A model generated the notes under the pieces. That model was given only the letters and a program-made list of their open reading frames with translations. It was not told the origin of the DNA and did no database searches. A DNA stretch of 64,000 nucleotides from Kibdelosporangium philippinense. Lineage in GTDB: Bacteria; Actinomycetota; Actinomycetes; Mycobacteriales; Pseudonocardiaceae. A program made the translations under genes and the position numbers. The stretch covers positions 1,964,501-2,028,500 of the forward strand of contig NZ_JAJVCN010000004.1 of assembly GCF_021390435.2 (NCBI RefSeq). The letters are read 5' to 3'. Below, one piece after another: positions 15,255 through 24,117 of this stretch (its first letter is position 1; every line of letters starts with the position of its first letter).

Positions 15255-16957
15255 TTCGTCCCTGGGAATGGCCATGTGAAGATGTCACCGACGCCTCTGC
15301 CGTCGTCGCGGACGACTCGGTCCTGCATTCCACCGACCACGACGCCAAGGTTGTATTGGCTGGTGCTCTTGTCGACCATGTACGCGCTGTGTCCCGTGGA
15401 TTCGCTGAGGTGGCGGCCGTCCGGCAGAGTTGTTTCCTTGGCGGAAATGTGGTTCATGCCGTCCATGTGGCTTGGATCGCGGCCGAAGTACCCGAAGTCG
15501 CCGACCGCGTCGTTTTTCGCCTCGATGTAGAACGCGTTTCCGGTCGGCACATTGATCTTGTTGATGTCATCCGTGCCGAGGCCGGGGGAGCCGTAGAACA
15601 CCGCGTTGTCGACGCCCGTGTTCTGCTGAAGCGCGAGTCCGGTTGTGGTCGAGCCATAGGAATGGCCGAGTGCTGTCATATGCGGATCGGTGGCACGTGA
15701 CGCGTCGATCCCGTTCAGGAAAGGCGCCAGTTTCTTCGCGCCTTCCTTGGCGGAATGGTCGTCCAGCACGGTGTTGTCGTCGAAGACCACGCCGCCGAAA
15801 CTCAGCTGAGGCGCCTGGTATCCGATCCACGTCACGGTGGCGACGCTACCGCCATCGCCGTAGCGCTTGAGCTCCTGCTCGGAACGGAGCCGGAGTTCTT
15901 CCATTTGCTTGTCGTATCCGCCGAGGCTGCCGTTGACCGTGGATGTCAGACCGGGGGTGAACACCGCGACGTGGTCGGCTGTGTCGATATTGCCGTTGGC
16001 GACGGCGGCTTCGGCCCGCTCGTTTGTCATGTTGAGCAACAGCAGTTGACGATCGCCCTTCGCCAACGTTTCCTCGATCTTGTTCAGCGAATCGAGCTTG
16101 GCGTTGACGTGCTCCAGTTCCGCGTCGGCATTCGTGAATGTGCCGCCGAACCAGTTGTCGTCCAGGTCTGCTTCCAGTTCACGCTTCCGAGCCTCGAGTT
16201 TCGCTCGTTCATCGTCCAGCCGGTTGCGGTTGGCCTCGTCGCGCGCCGAACCTGGCACGCCGTCGAGGTTGCCGATCCAGTCCGGATGCTGCTGGATGAT
16301 CTGCTTGCGCTCGGCGTCCGACAGTGAGTCCCACCAACCCGCGTTGTCCCAAGGCGTTCCGTCCTTCGGCGGCTCCAGCGTGGACAGGCCACCCTGCTTT
16401 CCACCCGCGGCCGCGGCAGCCTGCAACGATGTCGCGCCCTGGTCGTCGACCTCGCCTTTCTCGGCGCGGGTCAGGATTGCCGCGAGGTCGTTGTCGATGT
16501 CTGTGCCGCGCCGGATCGCCTGCTCGACGCGGTCCGCCAACTCCGTCTGGACACGTTGGCGCTCGCGGAAATACTCGTCGATGTGCGCGGGGTCGTGGGC
16601 CGTTTCTGGCGCGTTGTCGACGATGCTGCCATCGTCTCGGATGACGAAATGGTGGTGTTGGGCGATGTCCTCGGTTTCTTTGACGGCGTGCCCAAGGGCT
16701 TCGACCGCGTCGGCCGCTTCGCCCATGCCCCGGCGGACCGCGGCTACCCCAGCCACTAGCCGTTCCATCCGGTTGTTGAGCTCTTCACGCTTCGCGCGTG
16801 CCTGGTCTGCCGATTGGCCGGTCCACCCGTGCGGGGTCCCGGTCGCGGCCAGTTCGTCGCTCAGGCCGATCAGTTCGTCGCAGCACCTGTTCAGGTCTCC
16901 GACTGACGTGTCCAACGGGCCCGACTGCCACTTGCGGATGTCTCCATACGATGGCAT
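15251..16957 (-). CDS. DUF1023 alpha/beta hydrolase with WXG-like helical N-terminus
   Basis: 568 residues. Residues 1-130 are helical and WXG100-like (LDTSVGDLNRCCDELI, GWTGQSADQARAKREEL, AAVRRGMGEAADAVEALG). A charged linker follows, with a coiled-coil-like segment (about 245-305: RNRLDDERAKLEARKRELEADL). The C-terminal DUF1023 hydrolase domain (about 320-540) has GHSYGSTTTGLAL with the nucleophile Ser, VFYGSPGLGTDDI, and an Asp/His-containing segment with HMDGMNHISA. DUF1023 proteins are predicted lipases or esterases found next to WXG genes. It begins 3 bases after the small WXG-like gene and overlaps the lipoprotein gene. Catalysis and secretion are inferred from family and layout. Confidence 0.8.
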   Translation of the reverse strand: MPSYGDIRKWQSGPLDTSVGDLNRCCDELIGLSDELAATGTPHGWTGQSADQARAKREELNNRMERLVAGVAAVRRGMGEAADAVEALGHAVKETEDIAQHHHFVIRDDGSIVDNAPETAHDPAHIDEYFRERQRVQTELADRVEQAIRRGTDIDNDLAAILTRAEKGEVDDQGATSLQAAAAAGGKQGGLSTLEPPKDGTPWDNAGWWDSLSDAERKQIIQQHPDWIGNLDGVPGSARDEANRNRLDDERAKLEARKRELEADLDDNWFGGTFTNADAELEHVNAKLDSLNKIEETLAKGDRQLLLLNMTNERAEAAVANGNIDTADHVAVFTPGLTSTVNGSLGGYDKQMEELRLRSEQELKRYGDGGSVATVTWIGYQAPQLSFGGVVFDDNTVLDDHSAKEGAKKLAPFLNGIDASRATDPHMTALGHSYGSTTTGLALQQNTGVDNAVFYGSPGLGTDDINKINVPTGNAFYIEAKNDAVGDFGYFGRDPSHMDGMNHISAKETTLPDGRHLSESTGHSAYMVDKSTSQYNLGVVVGGMQDRVVRDDGRGVGDIFTWPFPGTK

Positions 16958-16960
16958 CGG

Positions 16961-17251
16961 CTATCCCATGCCTTGGAAGTCGGCTTTCGCCGCTTCTTCG
17001 TTCGCCGCGTAGTGGTCTGCCGCTTTCGTGAGGTTCTCGCCGTAGGTCTGCGCGTCCGTGCTCCAGGTTTTCACCTGATTCGTCCACGCCGTCGCCAACG
17101 AGGCCGCCGCCGGGCCTGAACGGCTGCCTGGCAGTGCCGGTCCGACGTCGTCGATGGCCGCCCCCAGCTGGACCTTCCCCGCTTGGGTCGCCGCGTCACC
17201 CGCAGCCGCGGACGCCTTCCGCAGCGAGTCGATCACGACCTCGTAGCCCAC
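16961..17251 (-). CDS. Small WXG100/EspC-like protein
   Basis: 96 residues, all helical, with no signal peptide. It has the central WTNQVKTW turn (about residues 56-63), a glycine/serine-rich region before it, and a helical tail LTKAADHYAANEEAAKADF. Length and shape fit ESX-secreted helical hairpin proteins (WXG100/EspC type). It is the first gene of the run that continues with the DUF1023 hydrolase, the two LppA-like lipoproteins and cobG. No type VII secretion core genes are in the window. Confidence 0.7.
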   Translation of the reverse strand: MGYEVVIDSLRKASAAAGDAATQAGKVQLGAAIDDVGPALPGSRSGPAAASLATAWTNQVKTWSTDAQTYGENLTKAADHYAANEEAAKADFQGMG

Positions 17252-17332
17252 TTGTCGCCTCCAGTTGTCGCCGGACTCCTGTGAGGTTCGTGGCTCGTGT
17301 CCGGTTCCCCGCGTGACCTTACTGAGACGTAG

Positions 17333-17375
17333 CGCACGCGCTACCGGCCGGTGAAACTGGCCGACAGCGCGTGCG
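17333..17375 (-). terminator. Hairpin after the lectin gene
   Basis: A perfect 10-bp stem (CGCACGCGCT at 17333-17342 with AGCGCGTGCG at 17366-17375) surrounds a 23-nt loop that itself contains the palindrome ACCGGCCGGT. It follows the lectin stop (17390) on the minus strand and precedes the WXG-like gene. Confidence 0.5.
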
Positions 17376-17389
17376 GGGGAGCTACTCGA

Positions 17390-18559
17390 TCATTCCCACC
17401 AGTGGACTGCGAGGCCACCGGCGTTGGTGCGGACGAACGCGTACGGCTTGTGCGACGGGTCCGGCACGAGCGCCACCCCGAGCCCTCCGGCGATACCGCT
17501 GCCCACACTGCCCTGATTCGCCCAGTTCCAGGCGCGGCCGGTCCACCAGTGGACCCACAGGTTCCCGTCCCCAGCCCGGACGAACGCGTAGGGCCGCTGG
17601 TTGTCCACCGTCAACGCGCCCACTCCGTCGCTCACGCCGCCAGCGGGTGCGCCCTGGTTGGACCACGCCCATGCGCGGCCACTCCACCAGTTGAGCCACA
17701 GGTTTCCGTCGTGGCCGCGGACGAACGCGTATGGGCGTTCGGCACCACCAGACGAGTTCCTGACGCCGGTCGTTCCCACGCCCGCAGCGATGCCGCCGCC
17801 AGGCGCACCTTGGTTGGACCAGGACCAAGAGTTGCCCGACCACCAGTTCAGCCACAGGTTTCCGTCGCCGCCCCGCACGAACGCGTACGGGCGTTCCTGG
17901 CCCCCCGGGCTGTCCTTGACCGTCATGACGCCGACCGTGCCGATGATGCCGCCGCCGGGTGTGCCCTGGTTGGACCAGACATAGTGGCTGCCCGTCCAGG
18001 AGTTGAGCCACAGGTTTCCGTCGTTGCCACGGACGAACACGAACGGGCGTTCGTTCGCTGTGGGGCTGTCCCGAACCGTGATGGCGCCGATGCCCTCAGC
18101 GATTCCGCCTGCGGGCGCGCCGTGGTTGGTCCAGCTCGAGTTGCCGGTGACCGATGTGTTCCGCCAGAGGTTCCCGTCGCCACCGCGGACGAACGCGTAC
18201 GCCAGGTGACCGCCGAAACCGTCTCCGTACCGGATGACACCGACGCTGCTGGCGACACCGGACGTGGGGGCGCCGAGAATGGACCAGACCCAGGAAGAGC
18301 CGGTCCACCAGTTCTTCCACAGGTTTCCGTCGGACCCGCGGACGAAGGTGTGTACCAGATTGTCCTGCCCGCCGGCCGGGGGCCGCATGGACACCGCGCC
18401 GACCCGCTCGGCCACGGTGGTGTTACCCGGCGTCCCTTGGTCCGCCCAATGCCAGGCGGCCAGTATCGAGGACTCGGCGTTCGATGTGCCGACTGCTCCG
18501 GCACCTAACGTCAGGGAAGCTAACACCAAGCTGGCGACTCGTCTGAGTCCACCGCGCAT
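17390..18559 (-). CDS. Secreted seven-repeat beta-propeller lectin-like protein
   Basis: 389 residues. The Sec signal MRGGLRRVASLVLASLTLGAGAVGTSNA is cleaved near residue 28. The rest is about seven repeats of roughly 49-52 residues with the pattern W-W-NQG-P-GG...GVG...RPYAFVRG-DGNLW-NWW-G. This is the pattern of PLL/PHL-type seven-bladed propeller lectins that bind fucose or O-methylated sugars. The ATG at 18559 has AAGGAG eight bases upstream. It is divergent from the cobalamin riboswitch/cobN unit, with a perfect 16-bp palindrome at 18667-18682 between them. No catalytic domain is attached, so binding or adhesion is the likely role. Confidence 0.8.
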   Translation of the reverse strand: MRGGLRRVASLVLASLTLGAGAVGTSNAESSILAAWHWADQGTPGNTTVAERVGAVSMRPPAGGQDNLVHTFVRGSDGNLWKNWWTGSSWVWSILGAPTSGVASSVGVIRYGDGFGGHLAYAFVRGGDGNLWRNTSVTGNSSWTNHGAPAGGIAEGIGAITVRDSPTANERPFVFVRGNDGNLWLNSWTGSHYVWSNQGTPGGGIIGTVGVMTVKDSPGGQERPYAFVRGGDGNLWLNWWSGNSWSWSNQGAPGGGIAAGVGTTGVRNSSGGAERPYAFVRGHDGNLWLNWWSGRAWAWSNQGAPAGGVSDGVGALTVDNQRPYAFVRAGDGNLWVHWWTGRAWNWANQGSVGSGIAGGLGVALVPDPSHKPYAFVRTNAGGLAVHWWE

Positions 18560-18666
18560 GTGCTTTCTCCTTGTTCGTGTTGTCGCTTGGCCATGATCGT
18601 GTCGGCTCATCGCGCACCGGCGCATCGTCGTGAGACGAGAAACGACGGCGGTGCACGGGAGGTGGT

Positions 18667-18682
18667 TTGTCACATGTGACAA
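18667..18682. promoter_or_regulatory. Perfect 16-bp palindrome, candidate operator
   Basis: TTGTCACATGTGACAA lies between the lectin gene and the cobN riboswitch, 12 bp before the riboswitch begins. Its symmetry and position suggest binding of a dimeric regulator; the regulator is not identifiable from the window. Confidence 0.45.
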
Positions 18683-18693
18683 GCAGGCCCAGT

Positions 18694-18809
18694 GCGAGCA
18701 GGTAGGGTCAGCTGGAACGACGAAGCAGCGAGGAAGCCGGTGCGAATCCGGCGCGGTCCCGCCACTGTTCACCGGGTCACCCGCCCGGGAGCCAGACACT
18801 CCTGCTCGC
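18694..18809 (+). ncRNA. Cobalamin (AdoCbl) riboswitch
   Basis: The closing stem P1 is GCGAGCAGG (18694-18702) with CCTGCTCGC (18801-18809). Inside are the conserved B12 elements: GAAGCCGGTGCGAATCCGGC followed by GCGGTCCCGCCACTGT (about 18732-18767) and GGGAGCCAGACACTC near 18787-18801. It lies 39 bases before the cobN start on the same strand. Cobalamin binding should reduce cobN expression. Confidence 0.93.
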
Positions 18810-18819
18810 CGACCTGCGT

Positions 18820-18839
18820 CCCGGGGCGAGGACCCCGGG
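18820..18839 (+). promoter_or_regulatory. Hairpin covering the cobN ribosome binding site
   Basis: CCCGGGG (18820-18826) pairs with CCCCGGG (18833-18839) across a 6-nt loop. The 3' arm runs into GGGGGAG (18836-18842), the Shine-Dalgarno of cobN. This looks like the expression platform of the riboswitch, blocking translation initiation when the hairpin forms. Confidence 0.6.
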
Positions 18840-18847
18840 GGAGTGGA

Positions 18848-21800
18848 GTGACCCGCGTGATCCTGCTGCTGTCGACGTCCGACACCGACCTGTTGTCCGC
18901 GAGGGCCAGCGGCGCCGACTTCCGTCTCGGCAACCCGAGCCGGGTCGAGGTGGACGATCTTCCCGCCCTGGTAGACGGGGTCGACCTGGTCGTGGTCCGC
19001 ATCCTCGGTGGCCGTCGCGCGTGGGAAGAGGGCCTTGATGCCCTGCTCGCGGGGCCACGTCCGGTGGTCGTGCTCGGTGGCGAGCAGCAGCCGGACGCCG
19101 AGCTGATGGAGCTTTCCACGGTTCCCGCAGGCGTTTGCGCGGAGGCGCATGCCTACCTGGCGCACGGTGGCCCGGAGAACCTGAGCGAGCTGTTCAACTT
19201 CCTGTCCGACACGGTTCTGTTGACAGGCCTTGGCTTCAACCAGCCCGTGCCCGCGCCTAACTGGGGCTTGCTTGAACGCTCGTCAGCGGGCACGGGCCCG
19301 GTCGTCGCGGTCCTGTACTACCGCGCGCACCACATGGCCGGGAACACGGCGTTCGTGCACACGTTGTGCGATGCGATCGAGGCTCAGGGCGGGCAGGCGA
19401 TGCCCGTGTTCTGTTCGTCGCTCAGGACCGCCGAGCCGGAACTGCTGGCGACGCTCGGCAAGGCGGATGCCCTTGTCGTGACGGTGCTCGCGGCCGGTGG
19501 CACGAAGCCCGCCACGGCGTCGGCCGGTGGGGATGACGAAGCATGGGACGTTGGTGCCCTCGCCGCGTTGGATGTGCCGATCCTGCAAGGGCTTTGCCTG
19601 ACGTCCAGCCGGGCGAGCTGGGACGAGAACGACGACGGGCTTTCTCCGCTTGACACCGCGACTCAGGTCGCGATCCCGGAGTTCGACGGCCGGATCATCA
19701 CGGTTCCGTTCTCGTTCAAGGAGATCGACGAGGACGGGCTGACTGTTTACGTCGCCGACGAGGAGCGCGCCGCCCGCGTCGCGGGCATCGCGGTACGGCA
19801 CGCGTCGCTGCGGCACATTCCGCCTGCCGAGCGTCGGATCGTGGTCATGCTGTCGGCGTATCCGACCAAGCACTCCCGCATCGGCAATGCCGTCGGCCTC
19901 GATACCCCGGCGAGTGTTGTCCGGTTGCTGACCGCGATGAAGGAACGTGGTTACGACGTTGGCGAGCTGCCTGGCGTCGCGAACCAGGACGGCGACGCGC
20001 TGATCCACGCGTTGATCGCGGCAGGTGGGCAGGATGCGGACTGGCTGACCGAGGAGCAGTTGACCGGCAACCCGATCCGTATCTCTGCCGCGAAGTACCG
20101 GGCTTCTTTTGCCAAGCTGCCGCAGGACGCGCGGGAGGCGATCGAGGAGCACTGGGGCGAGGCGCCCGGCGAGCTGTTCGTGGACCGTTCGTCCGATCCG
20201 GACGGTGAGATCGTCCTGGCTGCGTTGCAGGCCAACAACATTGTCGTGATGGTCCAGCCGCCACGCGGGTTCGGCGAGAACCCGATCGCGATCTACCACG
20301 ACCCGGACCTGCCGCCGAGCCACCACTACCTGGCCGCATACCGTTGGCTGGCCGAGGAGTTCGGCGCGCACGCGATGGTGCACGTCGGCAAGCACGGCAA
20401 CCTGGAGTGGCTGCCCGGCAAGACTGTCGGCATGTCCGCCGGATGTGGCCCGGACGCGGCACTCGGGGACATTCCGCTGATTTACCCGTTCCTAGTCAAC
20501 GACCCTGGCGAGGGAACGCAGGCAAAACGCCGTACGCACGCCACTTTGGTCGATCACCTCGTGCCGCCGATGTCCCGTGCCGACAGTTACGGCGACATCG
20601 CGCGCTTGGAGCAGTTGCTCGACGAGCACGCGAACATCGCCGCGATGGACCCGGCGAAACTTCCGGCGATCCGCGCGCAGATCTGGACGCTGATCCAGGC
20701 CGCCAAGCTCGACCACGACCTCGGTCTCGACGACCGCCCGCACGACGCGGAATTCGACGACTTCCTGTTGCATGTGGACGGCTGGTTGTGCGAGGTCAAG
20801 GACGTCCAGATCCGCGACGGCCTGCACATTCTCGGCGTCGCACCGGAAGGCGAAGCACGCGTCAACCTGGTGCTCGCGATGTTGCAGGCACGGCAGATGT
20901 GGGGCGGTCAGGCTGACGCTTTGCCCGGTCTGCGTGAAGCTCTCGGGTTGTCCGAAAAGGACTCTGACCGGACCGCGACGGACACTGTGGAAGCCACCGC
21001 GCGCGCTTTGGTCGAGGGTATGGAGAACGCGTCCTGGAACGTGGACGCGGTACCGGGCGTTGTGTCCTCAGTGCTTGGTCGTTCCGATGATGTCGTCGCC
21101 AAGATCATGGTGTTCGCGGCTGCTGAGGTCGTGCCTCGGTTGGCTCGTACGACCGACGAGCTCGACCATGTCCTGCATGCCTTGGATGGCGGCTACATTC
21201 CTGCTGGGCCAAGCGGCTCGCCGCTGCGCGGCTTGATCAACGTACTGCCCACCGGGCGTAACTTCTACTCGGTCGACCCGAAGGCTGTGCCGTCTCGTCT
21301 GGCTTGGGAGACCGGTCAGGCGATGGCTGACTCGCTGCTGAACCGGTATCGCCAGGACACTGGGGAATGGCCGCCGTCGGTTGGGCTTTCGGTGTGGGGC
21401 ACGTCCGCGATGCGGACCGCGGGCGACGACATCGCGGAAGTGCTTGCGCTTGTTGGTGTCCGTCCACTGTGGGATGACCAGTCCCGGCGTGTTTCCGGCC
21501 TTGAAGTGATTCCGCTTGACGAGTTGGGGCGCCCGCGTATTGACGTGACCGTGCGCATCAGCGGCTTCTTCCGCGACGCCTTCCCGCATGTGGTGGCTTT
21601 GCTTGACGACGCTGTGCAAATGGTTGCGGCCCTTGATGAGCCAGCCGACCAGAACTTCCTCAAGGCGCATGTGGACGCTGATCGTGACGATCACGGTGAC
21701 GCGCGGCGGGCCACGATGCGGATCTTCGGCTCGAAGCCAGGTGCTTATGGCGCGGGCATTCTGCCGTTGATCGACAGTCGCAACTGGCGTGACGACGCGG

Positions 21801-22438
21801 ACCTTGCTGAGGTCTACGCGGTGTGGGGCGGCTACGCCTACGGGCGCGGCCTCGACGGAGTCCAGGCGCGCCAGGACATGGAGACGTCGTACAAGCGAAT
21901 TGCCGTGGCCGCCAAAAACATTGACACCCGCGAACACGACATCGCCGACTCAGACGACTATTTCCAGTATCACGGCGGAATGATCGCGACCGTCCGCGCG
22001 CTCACCGGCAAGGCGCCCGCCGCTTATGTCGGCGACAGCACGCGCCCGGACGCCGTGCGCACGCGAACGCTGAACGAGGAGACCACACGGATCTTCCGTG
22101 CTCGCGTGGTGAACCCGCGTTGGTTGGCGGCTATGCGTAAGCACGGCTACAAGGGCGCTTTCGAGCTCGCGGCCACTGTGGACTATCTGTTCGGATACGA
22201 CGCCACCACGGGTGTCGTGGCCGACTGGATGTACGAGCAGCTCGCAGCGTCCTATGTGCTCGATCCAGAGAACCAGAAGTTCCTTGCTGAGGCCAATCCC
22301 TGGGCGCTGCACGGGATTTCCGAGCGGCTGTTGGAAGCGGCCGACCGTGGCATGTGGGAGCACCCCGAGCAGAGCACCCTCGATGCCCTGCGCGCGGTGT
22401 ACCTCGCAACCGAAGGCGACCTGGAAGGCGGCTCCTGA
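18848..22438 (+). CDS. cobN: Cobaltochelatase subunit CobN
   Basis: 1196 residues, normal for CobN, the large ATP-dependent subunit that inserts cobalt into hydrogenobyrinic acid a,c-diamide together with CobS/CobT or the ChlI/ChlD-like proteins. Recognisable parts are VILLLSTSDTDLLSARASGADF at the start (given here in pieces: VILLLSTSDTD, LLSARASGADF), MVHVGKHGNLEWLPGKTVG (about 510), GCGPDAALGDIPLIYPFLVN, LPTGRNFYSVDPKAVPS (about 800) and WGTSAMRTAGDDIAEVLALV. The GTG at 18848 follows GGGGGAG and sits behind the riboswitch. The 46-bp palindrome (22444-22489) follows the stop. Confidence 0.96.
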   Translation: MTRVILLLSTSDTDLLSARASGADFRLGNPSRVEVDDLPALVDGVDLVVVRILGGRRAWEEGLDALLAGPRPVVVLGGEQQPDAELMELSTVPAGVCAEAHAYLAHGGPENLSELFNFLSDTVLLTGLGFNQPVPAPNWGLLERSSAGTGPVVAVLYYRAHHMAGNTAFVHTLCDAIEAQGGQAMPVFCSSLRTAEPELLATLGKADALVVTVLAAGGTKPATASAGGDDEAWDVGALAALDVPILQGLCLTSSRASWDENDDGLSPLDTATQVAIPEFDGRIITVPFSFKEIDEDGLTVYVADEERAARVAGIAVRHASLRHIPPAERRIVVMLSAYPTKHSRIGNAVGLDTPASVVRLLTAMKERGYDVGELPGVANQDGDALIHALIAAGGQDADWLTEEQLTGNPIRISAAKYRASFAKLPQDAREAIEEHWGEAPGELFVDRSSDPDGEIVLAALQANNIVVMVQPPRGFGENPIAIYHDPDLPPSHHYLAAYRWLAEEFGAHAMVHVGKHGNLEWLPGKTVGMSAGCGPDAALGDIPLIYPFLVNDPGEGTQAKRRTHATLVDHLVPPMSRADSYGDIARLEQLLDEHANIAAMDPAKLPAIRAQIWTLIQAAKLDHDLGLDDRPHDAEFDDFLLHVDGWLCEVKDVQIRDGLHILGVAPEGEARVNLVLAMLQARQMWGGQADALPGLREALGLSEKDSDRTATDTVEATARALVEGMENASWNVDAVPGVVSSVLGRSDDVVAKIMVFAAAEVVPRLARTTDELDHVLHALDGGYIPAGPSGSPLRGLINVLPTGRNFYSVDPKAVPSRLAWETGQAMADSLLNRYRQDTGEWPPSVGLSVWGTSAMRTAGDDIAEVLALVGVRPLWDDQSRRVSGLEVIPLDELGRPRIDVTVRISGFFRDAFPHVVALLDDAVQMVAALDEPADQNFLKAHVDADRDDHGDARRATMRIFGSKPGAYGAGILPLIDSRNWRDDADLAEVYAVWGGYAYGRGLDGVQARQDMETSYKRIAVAAKNIDTREHDIADSDDYFQYHGGMIATVRALTGKAPAAYVGDSTRPDAVRTRTLNEETTRIFRARVVNPRWLAAMRKHGYKGAFELAATVDYLFGYDATTGVVADWMYEQLAASYVLDPENQKFLAEANPWALHGISERLLEAADRGMWEHPEQSTLDALRAVYLATEGDLEGGS

Positions 22439-22443
22439 ACAGA

Positions 22444-22489
22444 CTCGTGAGTGGTTAGCCGTGTTCTAACCCTGCTAACCACTCACGAG
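22444..22489. repeat. 46-bp dispersed palindrome, copy 2
   Basis: Arms 22444-22459 and 22474-22489 (16 bp perfect), centre GTTCTAAC, i.e. the opposite orientation to copies 1, 4 and 5. It starts six bases after the cobN stop. On the minus strand it supplies the last Ser codon and the TGA stop (22485-22483) of the PaaK-like gene. A bidirectional terminator between convergent genes is the simplest role. Confidence 0.9.
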
Positions 22490-23835
22490 GGACGGGTGTA
22501 GCGGTGTTTGACGCCGACCGGGAAGTATTCCGGGTCACCGGCCGGGCGCAGGACCACCTCCGGTAGCTGCCGCTCGGCCGGGACGTAGTTGGCGAACTCG
22601 CTGTTCAACCGGCGCAGCTGGGCCAGGATCTCGTCAGCGATCCTGGCCGCGTCACCCTGCTGGCCCGGTGCGAGTTCGACCGTGATCCGCAGGCGCCGGT
22701 CACGGTCATCGTCCTCATAGGTCTCAAGGACGAACTTCCCGGTGACCCAGTCGCTGATCTCCGGCTGTTCCAAGCCGACGGTCACATTCTCGGGATAGAT
22801 GTTCGCGCCGAAATACGAAACAGTGAACAACGACCGCCCGAACACGAAAACAAACGGTAGGTCGGGCCCGTCTGTCGGCGTGAACCCGTTGTCGTCGCAG
22901 AATTCCAGCATCTGCTCATGCGTGATCACGCCGCCCTCATCGGCGATGTGATAGCGGATCAACGGAACCCCGTTGTCCCCGGAGAACAGCAAGGTTCCAT
23001 TGTGGACCTCGAAGAAACGGCTGCGCGGGTCGTATTGGAGGAGAGATGGCAGCCGTGAGTCACCGAAGAGCTCTCTGGCGAGATCTGGCCGGGTGGCGAG
23101 AAAACGCCGGATCGACACCGACTTCGAGGTCTCGTTGCCAAGCACGCCCGCGTCCGCGGTGCCGTACAACGACACCATCCCGCTGACCGGATCCCGCACG
23201 CCTGCCCTTGACGCGACCAGATCGCGCCACTCCTCGCTGAACACCTCACCCGCGAAGACCATCTTGATGTCGTAGGAAGCCCAGCCTGATCCGGAGTCGA
23301 CGACATCCTTGACGAACGGTGGGTACCCAAGCAGCACGACCTGGTCGAAGTGCGGTGCCAGTTCGGGCAGCACGCGCAGGATCTCGGCCTTGTTGTTGCC
23401 AGGGGCCACGGACGTGATCGGGAATCCCTGGTTGGACAGGTGTCGTACGCAGGCGAGGGTGAACAGCCCGCCGACCCACGTGCCCAAAGGAAAGCAGATC
23501 ACGGCAAGGGTGGTCTTGGTGTCGGCCTCGAATGCCCGGAACACCTGCTCGAAGCGTTGGGTGATGTGCAGCTCGTCGCTGACCGACCGTGGCCAGATCG
23601 TCGGCGTGCCCGACGACCCTGACGATACGGAGATCATGTCCCCGATCCGCCCATCCCGGCACAATTCAGCCAGCGGATACCGGCTCTGGTAGTTCTTCTT
23701 CGAGGTCAAGGGCAGCTGCTGAAAATCCTCAAAGGACCGCACCGACTCCGGACCGACCCCGTGCTCGGCAAGGAACTTGGGATACGCCGGTACAGAAGCG
23801 ACAACATCCCGGAACAGCGAGAGCACATCATCCAT
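22483..23835 (-). CDS. PaaK-like AMP-forming ligase / adenylating enzyme
   Basis: 450 residues of the phenylacetate-CoA ligase-like branch of adenylate-forming enzymes. The phosphate loop is SSGSSGTPT at residues 71-79; further motifs are SLYGTADAGVLGNE (A5-like region) and GRSLFTVSYFGANIYPENV (hinge). It would activate a carboxylate as an acyl-AMP, possibly passing it to CoA; the substrate is unknown. The ATG at 23835 has GGAGG very close (one base), and no upstream extension looks coding because six 22-bp tandem repeats begin 17 bp upstream. The stop lies within a 46-bp palindrome. Confidence 0.8.
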   Translation of the reverse strand: MDDVLSLFRDVVASVPAYPKFLAEHGVGPESVRSFEDFQQLPLTSKKNYQSRYPLAELCRDGRIGDMISVSSGSSGTPTIWPRSVSDELHITQRFEQVFRAFEADTKTTLAVICFPLGTWVGGLFTLACVRHLSNQGFPITSVAPGNNKAEILRVLPELAPHFDQVVLLGYPPFVKDVVDSGSGWASYDIKMVFAGEVFSEEWRDLVASRAGVRDPVSGMVSLYGTADAGVLGNETSKSVSIRRFLATRPDLARELFGDSRLPSLLQYDPRSRFFEVHNGTLLFSGDNGVPLIRYHIADEGGVITHEQMLEFCDDNGFTPTDGPDLPFVFVFGRSLFTVSYFGANIYPENVTVGLEQPEISDWVTGKFVLETYEDDDRDRRLRITVELAPGQQGDAARIADEILAQLRRLNSEFANYVPAERQLPEVVLRPAGDPEYFPVGVKHRYTRPS

Positions 23836-23852
23836 GCCTCCGATTGTGCACG

Positions 23853-23984
23853 CCGTGTCCACCGTTCCAGAACACCGTGTCCACCGTTCCTGAAGGCCGT
23901 GTCGACCGTTCCGGCACACCGTGTCCACCGTTGCTTGCGGCTGTGTCCGCCTTTGCTGACGGGTGTTGACCGTTGCTTGCTGGT
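23853..23984. repeat. Six 22-bp tandem repeats
   Basis: Consecutive 22-bp units start at 23853, 23875, 23897, 23919, 23941 and 23963. The conserved part is CCGTGTCCACCGTT; the first four units are close copies, the last two diverged. The period is not a multiple of three, so they are not coding repeats, and it equals about two DNA turns. They occupy the region 17-150 bp upstream of the PaaK-like gene. Confidence 0.8.
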
Positions 23985-24117
23985 TTTTCTTGCTTTCCAG
24001 CGTGGCGCTCCGCGCTTCGGGGCTTTCACTTCGGCGCATCTTTCATTGCACCGCGCTGGGCGCGTGTCCACCATTCCTTCATGGTGAGTCAAACTGCTCG
24101 ACTCGCTTCCAGCTCTG

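Noticed and set aside
23853..23984. CRISPR array
   Set aside because: The 22-bp units follow each other without spacers and diverge gradually; no cas genes are present.
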